NCBI GenBank assembly: GCA_005239585.1
Contig: SBBU01000297.1
Coordinates: 1-6,895 of the forward strand
Source of the DNA: Planctomycetaceae bacterium
Lineage (GTDB): Bacteria > Planctomycetota > MHYJ01 > SBBU01
Reading direction: 5' to 3'
DNA length: 6,895 nucleotides
Part shown: in pieces, positions 5,195 to 6,895 of the stretch
Numbering within the stretch: position 1 is the first letter of the stretch
Layout: the number at the start of each line of letters is the position of its first letter
The notes under the pieces: model-generated
What the model saw: the letters and a program-made list of their open reading frames with translations, nothing else
What the model was told of the DNA's origin: nothing
Database searches by the model: none
Made by a program: the position numbers and the translations under genes

Positions 5195-6093
5195 GCAAAC
5201 CTACCACTTTAGTTGACCGAGACCCTTTCGGGGTCGATAATAACTTTATGGGCCATATAGAAGACTTTATGCAGCATCTCGAGTTCGAGTTAGGACTATC
5301 CAGGAATACCATACTTTCTTACAAGCGCGATCTTGTTAAATTCTACAATTTTATCGGAAAAAACGGCTCTGTTACTAAAGCAAAGCTGGAGTCTTACGCG
5401 AGCTTTTTAGCATTGCATGGACTAGCAATTAAATCGATCTCACGGAAACTGACCTCTCTAAGGATGTATCTAAAGTATCTCCTGAGGGAGAATATTATAA
5501 AAAAGGATTTGTCTGTCTTTGTGAGGCTGCCTAAAGTGGACAAGAACCTCCCTGACTTTTTGGACAAAGCGCAAGTAATCCGGCTCTTAGATACCAGTGA
5601 TATGAGCTTGAGAGACCTTTCCATACTTGAGCTCCTATATTCCACAGGTATAAGGGTTTCAGAGCTTGTGAATTTAAGGCTTCAACAGGTCAATCTCGAG
5701 GGTGGCTACATTCGCGCAGTTGGCAAAGGCAGCAAAGAGAGGATTGTGCCTCTTGGCAGTATAGCATCAGCTAAGCTTGAAGATTACATTCGAAAAGAAA
5801 GAAGCACGGGCAAGAGGGTGTCTGAGTATCTTTTCGTCAGCAGAAAAGGTCAAAAGCTCAGACGCGAGACAGTCTGGAGGGTTGTAAAGAGATTTCAACC
5901 TCTGATCGGCAAGAACATTTACCCGCATATCTTTCGCCACTCTTTTGCAACTCACCTACTTGAAGGAGGTGCAGACCTTCGTTATATACAGGAAATGCTT
6001 GGCCACTCTTCTGTTTCTACTACGCAGATTTATACACACGTTAACAAAGAAAAGCTGAAAGAGATGCATCAAAAATTTCATCCAAGGGCTTGA
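5188..6093 (+). CDS. xerD: Site-specific tyrosine recombinase XerD
   Basis: XerC and XerD cut and rejoin DNA at dif sites to resolve chromosome dimers at division. In 301-residue numbering, an N-terminal SAM-like core-binding domain spans about 22-105 (IEDFMQHLEFELGLS, NTILSYKRDLVKF). The catalytic domain contains R156 (TGIRVSEL), K180 (GKGSKER), H247 and R250 (PHIFRHSFATHL), H273 (MLGHSSVSTT) and the DNA-linking Y282 (QIYTHV). All six active-site residues are present. The QIYTHV sequence and the HPRA ending favour XerD over XerC, though a single-Xer system is possible. The family usually begins just before IEDF, so the ATG at 5248 (281 residues, normal Xer length) may be the true start; neither ATG has a clear ribosome site. 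It diverges from the SurA-like gene with 27 bases between the annotated starts. It is probably housekeeping: no integron or phage genes are adjacent. Confidence 0.9.
   Translation: MSSKPTTLVDRDPFGVDNNFMGHIEDFMQHLEFELGLSRNTILSYKRDLVKFYNFIGKNGSVTKAKLESYASFLALHGLAIKSISRKLTSLRMYLKYLLRENIIKKDLSVFVRLPKVDKNLPDFLDKAQVIRLLDTSDMSLRDLSILELLYSTGIRVSELVNLRLQQVNLEGGYIRAVGKGSKERIVPLGSIASAKLEDYIRKERSTGKRVSEYLFVSRKGQKLRRETVWRVVKRFQPLIGKNIYPHIFRHSFATHLLEGGADLRYIQEMLGHSSVSTTQIYTHVNKEKLKEMHQKFHPRA
5221..5235 (+). promoter_or_regulatory. Small hairpin before the alternative xerD start
   Basis: GACCC (5221-5225) and GGGTC (5231-5235) pair around TTTCG, 12 bases before the ATG at 5248. If translation starts at 5248 this would be leader structure; otherwise it is coding sequence. 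Five base pairs is weak evidence. Confidence 0.2.
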
Positions 6094-6117
6094 AGTCATG
6101 GGGTATCATTAAATAAT

Positions 6118-6895
6118 ATGTTCCGTATGAAGCCCTTCTTCATATTAGTGCTTTGTCAAGTGATTTCATTCCCTGCCTGCTCAATGGAGTGGGTGAGGAC
6201 ATCAAACCTGCAAGGAGAGGATATAATCATAGACAAAAATTACAAAGGTAAGTTACATGATGACAAGCGCACAAAGCTATTGATTCAAGTTGTAGAAAAA
6301 GACATCGAAACTGCCATCAAGCAGATTAAAGACTTGACTGGCCTTGAACCTAAACAAGGCTGCAAGATCCATGTAAGATTTTCTGACTATTCGCCTGTAG
6401 AGAATGCAAGGGCCTCGACGGCATCTTCAGGGGGTGATGCAGTCATAACATTCTCAGTTCCCAATATGCTCAGAGATGGCGGTGAGAGGGAATTCATCGA
6501 GACATTCAGGCATGAACTAACCCATGCAGTAGTCAGGACCCATATTAAGGATGAAAAGATCTATGATGGTTTTCCCATCTGGGTCCGTGAATCTTTTTGT
6601 GTCCTAGTCGGCGGCGAGAAATATAGGTGGTCACATGTGGCATTGATTAAGACGAATGGGGCATTGACGAACAAATTAGATGGCCTTGATAGCGGGGGAT
6701 TTGCATCATGGGATATGTTGGAGTCTTATCTTGCTCTCGAGTACATAATAAAGTCACAGGGTGAGGAAAAACTGAGGAAACTGGCCTTGGATATCTTCGT
6801 ACTCCATAAGGACTTTAAGGAAGCAATAAGATCAGCAACAGGCAAAAAATACGACGAGTTTGTATTAGATGCGTTTGAGTACAGCAGAGAGTATG
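6118..6895 (+). CDS. Secreted HExxH zinc metallopeptidase, MA-like, 3'-truncated by window edge
   Basis: The frame is open from the ATG to the edge (259 residues seen, C-terminus missing). Residues 1-21 form a signal peptide (FFILVLCQVISFPAC). C21 gives a possible but poor lipobox (SFPAC), so a lipoprotein is possible. The catalytic motif is HELTH (H132, E133, H136) in ETFRHELTHAVVR. PIWVRES follows, in which E158, 22 residues after the second His, is the likely third zinc ligand. This is the gluzincin arrangement of 'peptidase MA-like' proteins. Residues 200-259 are helical (LESYLALEYIIKSQGEEKLRKL), usual for the family after the active site. A second ATG at 6127 would also keep the signal peptide. 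The gene begins 24 bases after xerD, probably on the same transcript, and has no clear ribosome site. Substrate unknown. Confidence 0.8.
   Translation, partial: MFRMKPFFILVLCQVISFPACSMEWVRTSNLQGEDIIIDKNYKGKLHDDKRTKLLIQVVEKDIETAIKQIKDLTGLEPKQGCKIHVRFSDYSPVENARASTASSGGDAVITFSVPNMLRDGGEREFIETFRHELTHAVVRTHIKDEKIYDGFPIWVRESFCVLVGGEKYRWSHVALIKTNGALTNKLDGLDSGGFASWDMLESYLALEYIIKSQGEEKLRKLALDIFVLHKDFKEAIRSATGKKYDEFVLDAFEYSREY

Overview
The window is bacterial, with moderate GC and Lys/Glu-rich proteins. It holds six protein genes, the last cut by the right edge. The exported SurA-like chaperone and the several leader-bearing proteins suggest an envelope with a periplasm. A small secreted squalene-cyclase-fold protein of this kind is common in Planctomycetota and related uncultured lineages, and a stand-alone core-MetE enzyme is common in anaerobes. 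I therefore lean towards an uncultured, possibly anaerobic Gram-negative-type lineage, but nothing here fixes the phylum.

Layout: bases 1-98 show no gene. Four genes then run on the minus strand. They are a secreted prenyltransferase/squalene-oxidase-repeat protein (99-1130), a core-MetE methyltransferase (1329-2315), an alkaline-phosphatase-superfamily phosphodiesterase-like protein (2496-3800) and a SurA/PrsA-like exported folding factor (4240-5160). Two genes diverge on the plus strand: the tyrosine recombinase XerD (5188-6093) and a secreted HExxH metallopeptidase (6118 to beyond 6895). The minus-strand genes do not look like one tight operon: the gaps are about 200, 180 and 440 bases, and the 2383-2420 gap holds a strong GC-rich hairpin. 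XerD and the metallopeptidase are only 24 bases apart and are probably co-transcribed.

The 3801-4239 gap is the most structured non-coding part. It contains a 186-base MITE-like element (4039-4224) with near-perfect 25-base terminal inverted repeats ending in CTAG, and two compact hairpins inside it. Next to it lies a probable 5' leader of the phosphodiesterase-like gene in which two long-range pairings compete for the same bases and one buries a Shine-Dalgarno-like sequence.

No pathway clearly links the genes. Two points about individual proteins stand out. The MetE-like enzyme keeps all four zinc ligands at the exact spacing of full-length MetE but lacks the N-terminal half, which fits folate-independent methionine synthesis. 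The phosphodiesterase-like protein has Asn where the superfamily has a metal-binding Asp. Several genes lack a Shine-Dalgarno sequence, and the methyltransferase has a good promoter whose start point would fall at the ATG, suggesting leaderless translation.
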